Assembly (NCBI RefSeq): GCF_018127925.1
Contig: NZ_CP072347.1
Location: 312,501-376,500, forward strand
Length of the DNA stretch: 64,000 bases
DNA from: Prevotella melaninogenica
GTDB lineage: Bacteria; Bacteroidota; Bacteroidia; Bacteroidales; Bacteroidaceae
Direction: 5' to 3'
Positions 36,717-45,747 of this stretch are shown here, in pieces. The translations under genes and the position numbers were made by a program. How positions within the stretch are numbered: the first letter of the stretch is position 1; the number at the start of each line of letters is the position of its first letter. Below the pieces are notes generated by a model. The model was not told the DNA's origin and searched no databases. It saw only the letters and a program-made list of their open reading frames with translations.

Positions 36717-36736
36717 CTGGATAAGTTGTATCTTTG
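36706..36736 (+). promoter_or_regulatory. Consensus promoter for the 36742 small RNA
   Basis: TTTG (36706-36709), 19 bp, TATCTTTG (36729-36736): an exact Bacteroidetes consensus. Confidence 0.72.
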
Positions 36737-36741
36737 CAACA

Positions 36742-36817
36742 GAAATAGGAAAGGTTTCTCAAATACCGCGTCGGATTGCAGTTCCGAAGGGAAGGATTTG
36801 GGAAACCTTTTCTTTTC
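36742..36817 (+). ncRNA. Candidate structured small RNA after higA
   Basis: The predicted transcript starts about 6 nt after the -7 box. A long stem is formed by 36748-36764 (GGAAAGGTTTCTCAAAT) and 36796-36812 (ATTTGGGAAACCTTTTC), almost fully paired with G-U wobbles. It encloses a small CGGA/TCCG hairpin (36772-36786) and ends in a T-rich tail. There is no open frame, and no gene in the next 400 bp. It is either a free small RNA or the leader of a gene lost when IS copy 3 inserted. Family not recognised. Confidence 0.55.
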
Positions 36818-37237
36818 TTTATAGAAACTTTAGATGATGAATAATTTAATTAATGGGTGGCTTATATCTATCACTCCTGCTTTTATACCCTCTATCTTTC
36901 TTTCCCATTGATACTCTGCCATCCTCAACCTTTAGGTTTCTGTGCGGGTATGCAATCTGTTTATCCGCGAGAGAATGTTTTATAATTATTCGAACGGAGT
37001 TCACATCAGTACGGCATAGTTTTTAATTGCTTACTGTTTACATACTTCTATCCACCAGACTAAGGGGAACCTCGGTATTTACTCCCCTCCCTTTACTTCT
37101 CTTCGGTTAGTGACCGTTGGTTGGGGGAGGTCTTGGCAGAGGAGCTTTTCTATGTCATTGTTTTTTCTGTCTTTTTTTGTCATTCTGTGTTCTGTCTTCT
37201 GTTCCCCTGTCTTTTCTTTGTCTTTTCTTGTCTTTAG
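36818..37237. other. Coding-free gap with dispersed repeats before IS copy 3
   Basis: Contains the ATTCGAACGGAGTTCACATC repeat (36988-37019), the GC-rich GGTTAGTGACCG palindrome (37062-37133), and pyrimidine-rich TTTGTCATTCTGTGTTCTG words (37155-37236), the reverse complement of words at 20820-21020. No gene was seen. Confidence 0.6.
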
Positions 37238-37400
37238 CCCAAGTTTAACCGGTAAAATTATTTTTCATAAATTTTCGGGATGTTTTGTGTAGTATCAATT
37301 TGATAAATGATTGATAATCAAGTGTAGAGTATTGTTGTGAGGAGTAAAATCTGATTTGTAGGACACAGCCATATCAAAAATATTTTGTTACTTTGCACTC

Positions 37401-39463
37401 ATGCACGCAAATGTACAGACACGATTCAACCCTGCCACAGGCGACATGGCTCCTTATTATCGCATCAAGGAGTCATATCGTGACGTGCAGGGTCATGTAC
37501 ATTCGCTAATTCTGTTGAACATCGGGTTCGAACCTTCACTTACTGCTGTACAGGTTCGAAAAATTGCATACGCTCTTACCGAACGCTTCAAAAAGAGAAG
37601 TACACCCTCGCTTTTCATAGAACATCTTGACGGTCTTACTCCTTTTGAACAGGCAAAGGCTGACGAATGGTGGATCCGTATGGAGAAAGAAGGTGGAATC
37701 GATCGGTTTAATAAGGAAGAGCAGAAATCGCTGAGAAAATATGAGAACTACGTTGACCTTGAGACGGCAAACTATACTGACGCAAGGAATGTTGGTGCAG
37801 AGTGGCTCTGCAAGCAGACAATAGACAAGCTGCAGTTAGAGGGTTTCCTGCGCAGAAACGGCTGGACGGAGAATACGATACGTACGGCTTTATCAGCATT
37901 GATTGTTCGCGCAGTATATGCAGTTTCTGAACGTTCGTCTTATTATTATTTGCGCGATAACTCGGCTGCTGGTGAACTTTATAGTGGAGGAGGGTGTGTC
38001 AAAATAGGCACATTCTCTCTTTTTATTTTCTAAAACTTACTCTGTCCACAAAAATAGTCAACAGTTTTCATCAAAACAGTCGACTATTTTTCAAAAACAG
38101 TCGACTGTTTTTTTTAAAAAGGGTTGACGGTTTTCACAAAATAGGTCAACAATTTCTTCAAAAAGAGGAAGTGTCTATTTTGACACACCCTCTCAATTCT
38201 CTGTATAAAATCACTGAAAAATTATATGAACTAAAGGAACAGCAGGAGCATCATCTGTGCAACGTTACTGACGATCTCTTCAATATAGACAACAAACTGA
38301 TGCTCTTCGACTTGACCAACTTCTATTTCGAGGGTAGCAAGCGTAATAGCGATAAAGCCAAGTTCGGTCGTTCAAAAGAAAAACGCTCTGACTGTAAGCT
38401 ACTTGTACTTGCATTATGTATCAATCAAGAAGGTTTTATACGTTATTCTTCTATCTTAGAGGGTAATACAGCAGATCCCAAGTCTCTACCCAATATGATT
38501 GATACGCTGGCAAAGAGGAATCCATCACGAACAAAGGATACGCTTGTTGTCATGGATGCAGGTGTTGCCACGGAAGAGAACTTGGATCTAATAAAGAAAA
38601 AGGGTTACAATTATCTCTGCGTATCCCGTACGAAAATGAAAGACTATACGCTCAGTGATGATAATAAGAGTGTTACGGTAATGGATGCCCGTCGGCAGAA
38701 GATAACGCTGAAAGAGGTTAAGACAGAGGATGACAAGGATTATTATCTCGAAATAACATCTCCTTCGAAAGCTATGACAGAGTCGTCCATGAACAGGGTT
38801 TGGAGAGAGCGTTTTGAGATGGAACTGCAGAGGATAAACGAAGGAATCTCCAAGAAAGGTGGAACAAAAACCTATGAAAAGGTTGTTGAACGTACAGGAC
38901 GTGCCATACAGAAGTACCCTTCTATAGCGAAGTTCTACCAGATAAGCTACATAAAAAATGAGAAGAAACCCAAGGAGATGCTACGTGTAGACTGGGAGAT
39001 AAAAGACCTCTCGGCAATGGAATCTGGTCACGGAGTCTATTTCCTCCGTAGCAATGTCAGGACACTTTCTGAGCGTGTGACATGGGAATACTACAATCTC
39101 ATTCGCGAGATAGAATGTACGAACAGACAACTAAAGAATGATCTCAACCTCCGTCCTATCTATCATCAGAAAGATGAGCGAAGCGACGCACACCTTTTCT
39201 TCGGTTTATTAGCCTACTGGGTGGTAAACACTATCCGTTGTCAATTAAAACGAGAAGGAGAATCCTGTTACTGGACCGAGATAGTACGACGTATGAGCAC
39301 TCAAAAGCTTGTCACCACAAAAGGGAAGAATCCATTAGGTGAAATCATCGAGATGCGCCAATGTAGTAGTCCTTCGAAGCAAGCAAAACAGATATACGAT
39401 AAGTTGAACTTAAAACACTCACCATTCAAAAAGAATAAAATTTGTAGGACACAGAGCCCATAA
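37401..39463 (+). pseudogene. Transposase of IS copy 3, interrupted by a MITE
   Basis: Unlike copies 1 and 2 the frame is unbroken through GWTENTIRTALSALIVRAVY, showing the ancestral sequence, until the MITE at 37990 (frame ends at 38033). The C-terminal part resumes in another frame from about 38193 to 39463 with the usual DDE blocks. An apparent start at 37994 for the second part lies inside the MITE. Removing the insertion and restoring 21 bp gives one protein of about 626 residues. Confidence 0.88.
37990..38192. mobile_element. 203-bp MITE with long terminal inverted repeats
   Basis: Ends are GAGGGTGTGTCAAAATAG-G-CAC and the complement of GAGGGTGTGTCAAAATAG-A-CAC, 22 of 23 positions inverted. 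The interior has no protein frame but is itself rich in inverted AGTCGACT and AAAATAGTC/GACTATTTT words, so the RNA or single strand would fold strongly. It replaces the stem-loop TTCCTGG-N7-CCAGGAA found in copies 1 and 2. No clear target duplication is visible. No transposase with matching ends is in the window. Confidence 0.88.
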
Positions 39464-39523
39464 GAAAAACGAGGAAAGTATGGTGACAGCAACAATTAGG
39501 CGAAGGTGGGTATTAAACTTGGG

Positions 39524-39905
39524 TTAGTCATTCTGTCTAAAAATAATTATGTCATTCTGTTTAAAAACACTATCTTTGCAGTTATAATGGCTGTTTTCAT
39601 TTTGAAAATCATCGTATAGCATTAATACAGAGTATTAAAACCGAGCAGTGTAGAGTCCCACAAGACAAAAAAGGGCTTTCGCTCAGACTCGGAAAAGCTA
39701 AGAACCGATATCAAGATGTTGTTCTGATAAGGTGCAGCTTTCTCTTAAAAACCTACCAGAATCTACAGATGAACTGAAGGCTGAGATAAGACTATTTACT
39801 CATAGTTGCCCGACGGCAATATTATGTTCAGTATGCAAGAATTATCTCTATTAGCAGAACTTCTCATAATAAAAAATTATGTAAAGATTAAAACAATCAA
39901 GAACA
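39524..39905 (+). promoter_or_regulatory. Leader region of the type I restriction operon
   Basis: TATCTTTG at 39571-39578 is the likely -7 box, giving a leader of about 320 nt before hsdR. No clean -33 box. 39732-39854 reads as a short frame (QLSLKNLPESTDELKAEIRL, then to a stop) of protein-like composition and may be a gene remnant or a leader peptide. No ribosome-binding site was identified for it. Confidence 0.45.
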
Positions 39906-42200
39906 ATGAGTAAAAAGGATTTGACAGAAGAAGATATAAAGTTGCGTTTCATCACACCTGCAATTAATAAGGCAGGATGGAAGAATGAACATATCCGAAT
40001 GGAATATTACTTTACTGATGGTAGGGTTATTTTCCAAGGTAAGGTGCATGCACGTCAAACAGGTAAGAAGGCTGACTATCTCTTGTTTCATGCTGCTAAT
40101 AAGCCTATCGCTATTATAGAAGCTAAAGATAATAATAAACCACTTGGAGGAGGAATGCAGCAGGCAATGGAATATGCTCAGATTCTTGATATTCCTTTTG
40201 CATACAGTTCTAACGGAGATGGATTTTTAGAGCATGATTTCCTGACTGGGAAAGAAACTGAACTTTCATTGGAACAGTTTCCAACGCCTGATGCTTTGTA
40301 TCAACGGATTATCAATGCTAAACAGTTGAATAACGAGGCTTTGAAAATCATAGAGCAACCGTTCTATTCTGATCCATATACCTATGAGCCTCGATATTAT
40401 CAACGTATAGCAGTAGAGCGTACTGTTGAAGCCATTGCCAAAGGTAGAGATAGGGTGCTGATTGTTATGGCTACGGGTACAGGCAAGACTATTACTGCCT
40501 TTCAAATCATTCATCGTTTGAAAGCTTCTGGCACAAAGAAAAAAATATTATACCTTGCAGACCGTAATATTCTGATAGACCAAACGATGGTACAGGACTT
40601 CAAACCTTTCAAAAAGGTTATGACCAAAATACAAGGTGCAGCTATCGACTCTGCCTATGAAGTCCATATGGCTTTATATCATCAACTGGTTTCTAATGAA
40701 GAAGGAGTAGAAGACCCATTCAGACAAGTTCAGCCAACTTTCTTTGATCTTATAATTGTTGACGAGTGTCACCGTGGTAGCGCTAAAGATGATAGCGCAT
40801 GGCGCAAGGTGCTTGAATATTTTAATACAGCCACTCAAATCGGTATGACTGCCACCCCAAAGGCAGAGAATGGAGCTAATAATCTTGATTACTTTGGTGA
40901 ACCTGTGTTTACCTATTCACTCTTACAGGGAATACAGGACGGATTTCTTGCTCCTTACCGAGTAACAAATTCCTACATTAGCATAGATCTACAAGGTTTC
41001 AAACCGAATGAAGATGAGAAAGACTTACTGGGCAGGGATATTGTGCAACGCTTGTATGAGCGTAAGGATATTGGTAGAGATATAGCCTTCACCAAGCGCA
41101 GGGAGATAGTTGCCAAGCGTATTACAAAGATGTTGAAACAGATAGGCAGAATGACTAAGACAATTGTGTTCTGTACAGACATTGACGAGGCAGAGGCAAT
41201 GAGGAGTTTATTGGTCAACTTGAATACAGACCTTTGTAACAGAGATCCGCGTTACGTTATGCGTATAACTGGTGATGACAATGTGGGAAAGAAGCAGTTA
41301 GACAACTTTATTGATGTAGACCAGGCTTATCCGACAATCGTTACAACGTCTGAACTACTTGCTACTGGTGTAGACTGCAAGACCTGTGGACTTATTGTAA
41401 TTGATAAGGAAATTGGGTCTATGACGGAGTTCAAACAAATCATAGGACGTGGTACGCGTCTAAGAACTGACAAGGGAAAATGGCATTTGGAAATATTGGA
41501 TTTCCGCAATGCCACTGCTAAATTCAAAGACCCAAAATTTGATGGCGACCCCGAGCCGCCACAAGGAAAAGGTCCGAAGATTTATACCATACCTGATAAG
41601 TCGCCAACTATTGTCTCTGAACCTCAACGGGTTAAGTATCTTGTGGAGGGTGAACATATAGCTATCACTACGGAAATTGTGAGTGTTCTTGGTGAAGATG
41701 GTAGAACTATGCGTACAGAAAGTGTAACAGACTATACGCGTAAGCAGATTCGAAAGCGTTATGCTACCTTAAATGATTTTGTAAAGAATTGGACAGAAGC
41801 AGAGCGAAAGAAAGTAATTGTTGATGAACTGAAAGACTATAGTGTTCTTGTTGATGCTGTTAGAGAAAAGAATCCAGCATTGGCGCATGCAGACATCTTC
41901 GATGTGATATGTCATGTGGCATACGACCAACCACCTATGGCAAGACGTGAAAGGGCAAATAATGTCAAGAAGCGGAATTACTTTGCCAAATATGAAGGTA
42001 AGGCGCGAGAAGTGTTAGAGGCTCTTCTCGATAAATATGCGGATTATGGTATTTTGAATCTTGAAGACTCCGATATTCTTGATACTGCTCCATTCAATAA
42101 GATAGGCAAACCACAAAAGATAGTGAAACTATTTGGGGGAATAGATAAATATGAACAGGCTTTGAAAGAGCTTGAAAACGAAATATATAAGACAGCATAA
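39906..42200 (+). CDS. hsdR: Type I restriction enzyme R subunit
   Basis: 764-residue HsdR, the motor-nuclease of a type I restriction-modification complex. The nuclease triad is D57, E72 and K74 (ADYLLF ... AIIEAKD). The SF2 helicase core has MATGTGKT (188-195), DECH (286-289) and MTATPKAE, and motif V/VI regions TSELLATGVDCKTCGL and QIIGRGTRLR. Residues after about 560 would contact the methylase. It is somewhat short for HsdR, of the EcoEI-like class with an N-terminal YYFTDGR element. It is the first gene of the operon, 2 bp before hsdM. Confidence 0.95.
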   Translation: MSKKDLTEEDIKLRFITPAINKAGWKNEHIRMEYYFTDGRVIFQGKVHARQTGKKADYLLFHAANKPIAIIEAKDNNKPLGGGMQQAMEYAQILDIPFAYSSNGDGFLEHDFLTGKETELSLEQFPTPDALYQRIINAKQLNNEALKIIEQPFYSDPYTYEPRYYQRIAVERTVEAIAKGRDRVLIVMATGTGKTITAFQIIHRLKASGTKKKILYLADRNILIDQTMVQDFKPFKKVMTKIQGAAIDSAYEVHMALYHQLVSNEEGVEDPFRQVQPTFFDLIIVDECHRGSAKDDSAWRKVLEYFNTATQIGMTATPKAENGANNLDYFGEPVFTYSLLQGIQDGFLAPYRVTNSYISIDLQGFKPNEDEKDLLGRDIVQRLYERKDIGRDIAFTKRREIVAKRITKMLKQIGRMTKTIVFCTDIDEAEAMRSLLVNLNTDLCNRDPRYVMRITGDDNVGKKQLDNFIDVDQAYPTIVTTSELLATGVDCKTCGLIVIDKEIGSMTEFKQIIGRGTRLRTDKGKWHLEILDFRNATAKFKDPKFDGDPEPPQGKGPKIYTIPDKSPTIVSEPQRVKYLVEGEHIAITTEIVSVLGEDGRTMRTESVTDYTRKQIRKRYATLNDFVKNWTEAERKKVIVDELKDYSVLVDAVREKNPALAHADIFDVICHVAYDQPPMARRERANNVKKRNYFAKYEGKAREVLEALLDKYADYGILNLEDSDILDTAPFNKIGKPQKIVKLFGGIDKYEQALKELENEIYKTA

Positions 42201-42202
42201 AA

Positions 42203-43729
42203 ATGGCAGTAAATAATATAGTAAAGCGTCTGCAAAATATCATGCGTCAAGATGCGGGTATCAATGGAGATGCACAGCGTATTGAGCAGATGACATGGAT
42301 GTTTTTCCTAAAGGTGTATGACACTCAAGAGGAAACATGGGAATATAAAGCCAGCAAGGAACGCACAACCTTTGAATCCATAATTCCTGAAGAATTACGG
42401 TGGAGGAATTGGGCAATAGATGAGAAAGATGGTGACGCCATGACTGGTGATGCCTTGCTTTCTTTCATCAACGATAAACTATTCCCTACCTTAAAAGGGC
42501 TTGAGGTCACACGTGAAACTCCTCGTAGCAAAGCTATTGTAAAAGAGGTGTTTGAGGACTTGAACCAATATATGAAGAATGGCATCCTGCTGCGTCAGGT
42601 TGTCAATGTCATCAACGAGATAGAGTTTGATGATGCAACCGATCGACACATGTTTGGTGACATCTATGAAGGTATACTTAAAGACCTCCAATCGGCAGGT
42701 AATGCTGGAGAGTTCTATACTCCTCGTGCATTGACTGATTTTATCATCCAGCAGCTTTCTCCTGTACTTGGTGAAACCGTAGGCGATTTCACATCGGGAA
42801 CAGGAGGATTCCTTACTTCTGCTTTGAATTACTTACAGAAACAAGTAAAAACTACCGATGATAGGAGACTCTTTCAAAAGGCTGTTATTGGACAGGAGTG
42901 GAAACCTCTACCTTACCTTCTCTCTATCACTAATCTTCTTTTGCATGACGTAGAATCGCCGAATATCCGTCATTGTGATTCGCTGGGAACAAAGATGTCT
43001 GATTTCAAGGAAGGAGACAAGGTAAATGTGATCGCAATGAATCCGCCATACGGTGGAAGTACTGATGCTGCCTCTAAAAGTAATTTCCCGATGGAATTTC
43101 GTTCAAGTGAGACAGCAGATCTATTCATGGTACTTATCATGTATAGACTGAAAGCTAATGGACGTGCAGCTGTCATTGTTCCTGATGGTTTCCTCTTTGG
43201 TACGGATGGAGCAAAATTGGCTATCAAGCAAAAGATGCTTCGAGATTTTAATCTCCACACTATTATTCGTTTGCCAGGTAGCATCTTTGCACCTTATACC
43301 AGTATCGCAACAAATATCCTGTTCTTCAATAATGAACGAGCTGAGGGAGCTGACGAAGGCTTCTCTACCAATAAAACATGGTTCTATCGTCTTGATATGC
43401 CAGAAGGGTATAAGCATTTCTCCAAGACAAAGTCAATGAGATTGGAGCATTGCCAACCTATCTGTGATTGGTGGAATGATCGTAAGGAAATAGCTTCGGA
43501 TGAATTGGGAGAGAAAGCTCGCTGCTTTACTGCCAAAGAATTGGCTGAGTTGGATTTTAACTTCGATCAATGCAAGTTCCCTAAGGATGAGGAAGAGATA
43601 CTTCCTCCAGCCGAACTCCTTGCTAACTATTTCAAGAAGCGTAAGGCACTTGACGATGAGATAGATAAGACGCTGGCGGGAATACAGAAGATTTTAGGAA
43701 TAGAAATCAATATAGATAAGCAACTTTAA
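42203..43729 (+). CDS. hsdM: Type I DNA methyltransferase M subunit
   Basis: 508-residue N6-adenine methyltransferase. The N-terminal HsdM domain (about 5-140) includes RIEQMTWMFFLKVYD. The SAM site is F196-T-S-G-T-G-G-F-L (motif I, here with Thr-Ser in place of the more usual Pro-Ala), and the catalytic motif IV is N280-P-P-Y283-GG. FYTPRALTDFI precedes motif I as usual. It should methylate the host's recognition site together with HsdS. It sits between hsdR and the rhuM-like gene. Confidence 0.96.
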   Translation: MAVNNIVKRLQNIMRQDAGINGDAQRIEQMTWMFFLKVYDTQEETWEYKASKERTTFESIIPEELRWRNWAIDEKDGDAMTGDALLSFINDKLFPTLKGLEVTRETPRSKAIVKEVFEDLNQYMKNGILLRQVVNVINEIEFDDATDRHMFGDIYEGILKDLQSAGNAGEFYTPRALTDFIIQQLSPVLGETVGDFTSGTGGFLTSALNYLQKQVKTTDDRRLFQKAVIGQEWKPLPYLLSITNLLLHDVESPNIRHCDSLGTKMSDFKEGDKVNVIAMNPPYGGSTDAASKSNFPMEFRSSETADLFMVLIMYRLKANGRAAVIVPDGFLFGTDGAKLAIKQKMLRDFNLHTIIRLPGSIFAPYTSIATNILFFNNERAEGADEGFSTNKTWFYRLDMPEGYKHFSKTKSMRLEHCQPICDWWNDRKEIASDELGEKARCFTAKELAELDFNFDQCKFPKDEEEILPPAELLANYFKKRKALDDEIDKTLAGIQKILGIEINIDKQL

Positions 43730-43740
43730 TTTGACGGACA

Positions 43741-44757
43741 ATGAAAGACTTGACAGTTTCAAATATTGAACGCCAAAACGTACTCAATAATCGTTTTGCT
43801 ATCAATAAAATACAGGAGCAACTTGATATTCCATTCATGCTCTTTGAAGGAGAATATTGGTTGACAAAAAAAATGGTTGCCGAAATTTATGGTGTAGATG
43901 TTTCCACCATTGATAGATACCTTGCTTCTAATGGTGATGAGCTAAAGCATAATGGCTATGTTTTATGTAAGGGTAAATCACTGAAAGAGTTTAAGTTACA
44001 ATTTGCTCACCTTATTAATGAGGCGAGCAAAACTACTCAGTTAGGTCTCTTTAATTTCAGAGCATTCCTTAATATGGGTATGCTGCTCACAGAGAGTGAA
44101 AGGGCAAAGAAATTGCGTAGTATGATTCTTGATTTGGTTATTGCTACAATACATGAAAAAACAGGTGGAGGGACAAAGTTCATCAACAGAAGGGATAGAA
44201 ATTATATTCCAGCTGCTATAACAGAAGAAAATTATCGAAAGAATCTCACATCGGTAATCAGCCAATATGTACAAGGGCACCAAACATACAAGTACGCCCA
44301 AGTGACAGATCTTATCTACAAAGCAGTTTTCAAGGAGAATGCGAAAGAATACCGAGAAATACTACGTCTTGACAGTAAAGATAACGTGCGACATACATTG
44401 TACGCAGAGGTTCTATTGGTAATTTCGTCTTTTGAGAATGGCGTTGGCGCAGTGATACAAGAAGAATGCAAACAGAACGGTAAAGTGAAACTTACCATTG
44501 AGGAAGTTGAACGGATAGTTGGAGAACTGGCAGAACATCCGATGCAGAAGCCTTATCTCAATGACGCCAGAAGCAAAATGGCCTCGCGTGATTTTAGTTT
44601 CCGTGATGCCTATCATGGCAATATTGGCGAATATCTACAAGCTGTGTCTCCTGAAGAATTTGAACGATTTATAGGTGACCAGTCGGTAGATTTCGACCGT
44701 ATATTGGAAAACAATAAGGATGTACTCAAACGGTTAAAACAGGCAGAGGATGAATAA
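43741..44757 (+). CDS. RhuM-like DNA-binding protein, partner of Doc
   Basis: 338 residues. The N-terminal part (about 35-75) is a RhuM-type helix-turn-helix: EGEYWLTKKMVAEIYGVDVS, then TIDRYLASNGDELKHNGYVL. A middle domain has FNFRAFLNMGMLLTESERAK and RSMILDLVIATIHEKTGGG, followed by a helical C-terminal region (YIPAAITEENYRKNLTSVIS, VRHTLYAEVLLVISSFENG). The C-terminus (VSPEEFERFIGDQ, DFDRILENNKDVLKRLKQAE) resembles a toxin-covering antitoxin tail. It overlaps the doc gene by 8 bp and sits inside the hsd operon. Role as antitoxin/repressor is inferred from position. Confidence 0.8.
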   Translation: MKDLTVSNIERQNVLNNRFAINKIQEQLDIPFMLFEGEYWLTKKMVAEIYGVDVSTIDRYLASNGDELKHNGYVLCKGKSLKEFKLQFAHLINEASKTTQLGLFNFRAFLNMGMLLTESERAKKLRSMILDLVIATIHEKTGGGTKFINRRDRNYIPAAITEENYRKNLTSVISQYVQGHQTYKYAQVTDLIYKAVFKENAKEYREILRLDSKDNVRHTLYAEVLLVISSFENGVGAVIQEECKQNGKVKLTIEEVERIVGELAEHPMQKPYLNDARSKMASRDFSFRDAYHGNIGEYLQAVSPEEFERFIGDQSVDFDRILENNKDVLKRLKQAEDE

Positions 44758-45232
44758 CGAAATACACTACATTTGCTACGAGGAAGCATTGGAGGTTTAT
44801 CGCAAAATGATAGATGCCAGTGGTGGAGGCTTTGTTGGAGTTCGGGATGAGGGTGGCATACTTGCCACACTTGATTCCATTCAGAATGATGATTACTATC
44901 CAACATTTACCAAAAAGCTTTCCAGTCTTGTCTTCAGATTCTGTTCTGGACATTATTTCAATGATGGGAATAAGCGTATAGCTTTGACTTTAGGAGCATA
45001 TTTCCTACATAAGAACAATTACCAATGGGAGGCTTGCATTTTCATGCGCCAATTAGAAGCAATCGTATATCATGTTGCCGCTTCGCATATTTCCCAAGAT
45101 ATGCTTTTACGAATAATGGTATCATTCATGTCAGGACAGGATTATGATGAAGAGCTGAAGATAGACATTGCGAATGCAATAGGTGATGGTGAGTTAGGTA
45201 TAAATGGTGAAGATTACAATAAAATGGACTGA
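44750..45232 (+). CDS. doc: Doc/Fic-family toxin
   Basis: 160 residues with the Fic core H68-Y-F-N-D72-G-N74-K75-R76-I-A. The K in place of the second G of HPFxxGNGR is characteristic of Doc kinases, which phosphorylate EF-Tu rather than AMPylate. Upstream, GGGFVGVRDEGGILATLDSI matches the Doc N-terminal flap region. The C-terminal helices (LEAIVYHVAASHISQDMLLR) complete the fold, and it is slightly longer than P1 Doc. It is translationally coupled to the RhuM-like gene (8-bp overlap). Being nested within a restriction-modification operon suggests that loss of the operon would be penalised; this is inference. Confidence 0.87.
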   Translation: MNNEIHYICYEEALEVYRKMIDASGGGFVGVRDEGGILATLDSIQNDDYYPTFTKKLSSLVFRFCSGHYFNDGNKRIALTLGAYFLHKNNYQWEACIFMRQLEAIVYHVAASHISQDMLLRIMVSFMSGQDYDEELKIDIANAIGDGELGINGEDYNKMD

Positions 45233-45234
45233 TT

Positions 45235-45732
45235 ATGAAGATAATAAAGAAAATACTATTTCTGCTCTGTATGTGTTTTGGACTTATAGCCCAAGCTCAG
45301 ACTGTAGGTTATACTTATAAAGCATTTGCCGCCGAAGGCTGCAATATGAAGTATAGTGTGGCAAAACAAGGAACTGAATATTCAATAGTTGCCACAGTTA
45401 GCTCAGACAGAATGACTTTTCTTAACGAGCCAACTATGAAAATTAAGACATTCACTGGTGAATATCTTGAACTGAAAGGGAAAGTGATAGGAGATAGAAG
45501 CCAATCGACAGGTCTCATTAGTGGTAATATCGTAATTCCTGTAACAGAAATAACTTCCACTGCACAATTTAAAATTACTCCACAGCAACTTGAGGTTTTG
45601 AATGAAGGTGTTGCCAAAATTCGTTTGTCTATGACACCTATGAATCATGAACGTACATTCCAAAAAGATAAGATTGGGAAAAAGCTATATCAATTTTATC
45701 TGAAGGAGAAAAAGAAAGACGAAGACTTCTAA
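45235..45732 (+). CDS. Secreted protein encoded inside the hsd operon
   Basis: 165 residues with a strong signal peptide (KKILFLLCMCFGLIAQAQ, cleavage before TVGYTY). The mature domain is beta-rich (CNMKYSVAKQGTEYSIVATV, GEYLELKGKVIGDRSQSTG, NIVIPVTEITSTAQFKITPQ) with a lysine-rich C-terminus (YLKEKKKDEDF). No family was recognised. It starts 2 bp after doc and ends 15 bp before hsdS, so it is surely co-transcribed. An exported protein within a restriction operon is unexpected; it may be a cargo gene or may act against incoming DNA or phage at the envelope. No function is assigned. Confidence 0.75.
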   Translation: MKIIKKILFLLCMCFGLIAQAQTVGYTYKAFAAEGCNMKYSVAKQGTEYSIVATVSSDRMTFLNEPTMKIKTFTGEYLELKGKVIGDRSQSTGLISGNIVIPVTEITSTAQFKITPQQLEVLNEGVAKIRLSMTPMNHERTFQKDKIGKKLYQFYLKEKKKDEDF

Positions 45733-45747
45733 ATTAATAGGAATACG

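Larger units (their letters stand above)
37238..39523 (+). mobile_element. IS1634-like insertion sequence, copy 3, carrying a MITE
   Basis: 2,286 bp with the same CCCAAGTTTAAC ends and a 4-bp duplication TTAG (37234-37237 and 39524-39527). It is 183 bp longer than copies 1 and 2: 203 bp of inserted element replaces 21 bp, and one base missing from the other copies is present. The N-terminal half has more substitutions than copies 1 and 2 have between themselves. Confidence 0.92.
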
